NCBI GenBank assembly: GCA_030598355.1
Contig: JAUVQD010000078.1
Location: forward strand, 1 to 6,878
DNA length: 6,878 nt
Reading direction: 5' to 3'
From: Actinomycetes bacterium
Lineage (GTDB): Bacteria; Actinomycetota; Aquicultoria; CAJVYJ01; JAUVQD01
The translations under genes were made by a program, and so were the position numbers. Position 1 is the first letter of the stretch; every line of letters starts with the position of its first letter. The notes under the pieces were generated by a model, which was not told where the DNA came from, searched no databases, and saw only the letters and a list, made by a program, of their open reading frames with translations. Shown piece by piece: positions 5,866 through 6,878 of this stretch.

Positions 5866-6878
5866 AAGACTTCCTCCTCCTTACTAATAATCCGTTCCGT
5901 AGCTTGCTTGGCTATCCCGGGGGGCGGGTAATGAGCTGCAATTTGTTGTGGCAGCTCTCCTACAAACTGCTCCGGGTATCCCCACATCCCGTGTTCGTGT
6001 ATATCAAGGCCATGGATTTCCTCCTCCCTGGAAACCCTTAAACCGACAGTTGCGTTAATCGTAATAAAAAGAACCAATGACGCTAGAAACACAAACGCGA
6101 AGACCGCCGCGACGCCAATAAGCTGGATCATAAATTGATCAACACTGCCGGTGTAGAAAAACCCGGCTTTGCCGACTCCAACGCTCTCAACTAATCGCGG
6201 AGAAGCGAGCAGGCCAACCGAGAGCGTGCCAAACAGTCCACAGATCCCATGGGCGGGAATAGCACCAACCGGGTCATCAAGACGTAGATAATCTAGGAGA
6301 ACAACGGCAGAGACATAAATGACCCCGGCAAGGCCACCGATGACCACCGCGGCCCATGGTTCGACAAAAGCGGAAGGCGCGGTTATCGCCACTAGGCCGG
6401 CTATGGCGGAACCAGCCGTCAACGTCACATCGGGCTTACGTGACCTGAACCAAGAAGCAATCATTCCGGTCAGCATGGCTGCCGCGCCTGCCAAGTTTGT
6501 AACCAGGGCGATCTCCGCAAAACTGAGATCCGCGACACTCATGGTGCTGCCCGCGTTAAATCCAAACCAACCGAACCAGAGAATAAAGACGCCCAGCATA
6601 ACCATCGGCATACTGTGTCCCGGGATAGCCCGGACATCACCTCTTGCTTTGCCATACTTGCCAAGTCTCGGACCGATTATCAGCACGCCCGCTAGCGCGG
6701 CCCACGCACCAACACCGTGCACAACAGTCGATCCGGCAAAATCCTGGAAACCAAGGGTCGACAGCCAACCGCCGCCCCAAATCCAATGACCCACAATCGG
6801 GTAGATTACGCCTGTGATTACAACGCTATAGATTAAGTAAGCGTGAAATTTTGTCCTCTCAGCCATGGCGCCGGATAC
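5862..6878 (-). CDS. amtB: Ammonium transporter Amt, 5' end missing
   Basis: Inner-membrane ammonium channel, trimeric in this family. The visible part has 338 residues and begins inside the conserved VSGAMAERTKF segment after helix 3. An ATG at 6866 within that segment (VSGAM) is therefore not the real start, and the gene continues beyond the window. Counting from the edge, DFAGSTVVH provides the family aspartate D46 and the first pore histidine H54. WFGWFGFNAGS lies at 101-111, and the second pore histidine is H210 in PAHGICG. At least seven hydrophobic helices follow the start of the fragment. The cytosolic tail GLRVSREEEIHGLD (from 279) is the conserved Amt C-terminus that communicates with PII. 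The gene overlaps glnB by four bases, the classical amtB-glnK type pairing although in amt-first order. All core motifs are intact, so the channel should be functional. A rhodopsin-like or Rh-protein alternative is excluded by these motifs. Confidence 0.97.
   Translation of the reverse strand, partial: VSGAMAERTKFHAYLIYSVVITGVIYPIVGHWIWGGGWLSTLGFQDFAGSTVVHGVGAWAALAGVLIIGPRLGKYGKARGDVRAIPGHSMPMVMLGVFILWFGWFGFNAGSTMSVADLSFAEIALVTNLAGAAAMLTGMIASWFRSRKPDVTLTAGSAIAGLVAITAPSAFVEPWAAVVIGGLAGVIYVSAVVLLDYLRLDDPVGAIPAHGICGLFGTLSVGLLASPRLVESVGVGKAGFFYTGSVDQFMIQLIGVAAVFAFVFLASLVLFITINATVGLRVSREEEIHGLDIHEHGMWGYPEQFVGELPQQIAAHYPPPGIAKQATERIISKEEEVL
5872..5880 (-). promoter_or_regulatory. Ribosome binding site of glnB
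   Basis: GGAGGAGGA on the minus strand, inside the end of amt and 6 bases before the GTG at 5865. It is strong enough to make the PII protein abundantly from the shared transcript. Confidence 0.7.

Noticed and set aside
6319..6789. A 156-codon plus-strand frame at the right end.
   Set aside because: It is the complement of the ammonium transporter, with alanine- and proline-rich translation typical of an antisense shadow frame.

Overview
The window is a bacterial chromosomal fragment of mid-range base composition. Every protein gene lies on the minus strand and one tRNA lies on the plus strand. Both ends cut through genes: the ammonium transporter at the right edge lacks its N-terminus, and the metal ATPase at the left edge lacks its last helices. 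No long gene-free stretch exists; the largest gap is about 150 bases (3455-3604). I see no insertion sequence, CRISPR array, phage gene or origin. The host cannot be fixed from this window. An RsbW/SpoIIAB-type kinase with its STAS partner, a CadC-like regulator paired with a CadA-like ATPase, and frequent GTG/TTG starts are compatible with a Gram-positive-type lineage (Actinomycetota or Bacillota-like), but that is only an inference.

Reading along the minus strand from the right edge, the first group concerns nitrogen: an Amt ammonium transporter (5862-6878, 5' end missing), a PII protein overlapping it by four bases (5527-5865), and a glutamine-dependent NAD synthetase with fused glutaminase domain (3687-5444), which also has a candidate promoter of its own. 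PII proteins normally gate Amt channels. A PII-NadE interaction has been described in Azospirillum, so the three genes may form one functional group. This PII lacks the usual uridylylated Tyr51.

A tRNA-Thr(TGU) on the plus strand (3605-3676) ends 10 bases from the nadE stop and points towards it. Next come an overlapping STAS anti-anti-sigma gene (3092-3454) and an RsbW/SpoIIAB-like kinase gene (2683-3099). This is a partner-switching pair with neither a sigma factor nor a PP2C phosphatase beside it.

The last group is a metal-resistance operon. A strong sigma70-type promoter (2605-2633) is overlapped by a near-perfect 12+12 palindrome (2583-2606). It drives an ArsR/SmtB/CadC regulator (2212-2565) and, through a GTGA stop/start overlap, a Zn/Cd/Pb P1B-ATPase (1-2215). 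The regulator keeps a complete SmtB-type alpha5 zinc site and three of the four CadC-type alpha3N cysteines. The expected circuit is repression of the operon without metal and release when Zn, Cd or Pb enters.

Nothing here is clearly a new system. The points most worth following are the amt-glnB-nadE linkage with an unusual PII T-loop, and the orphan partner-switching pair.
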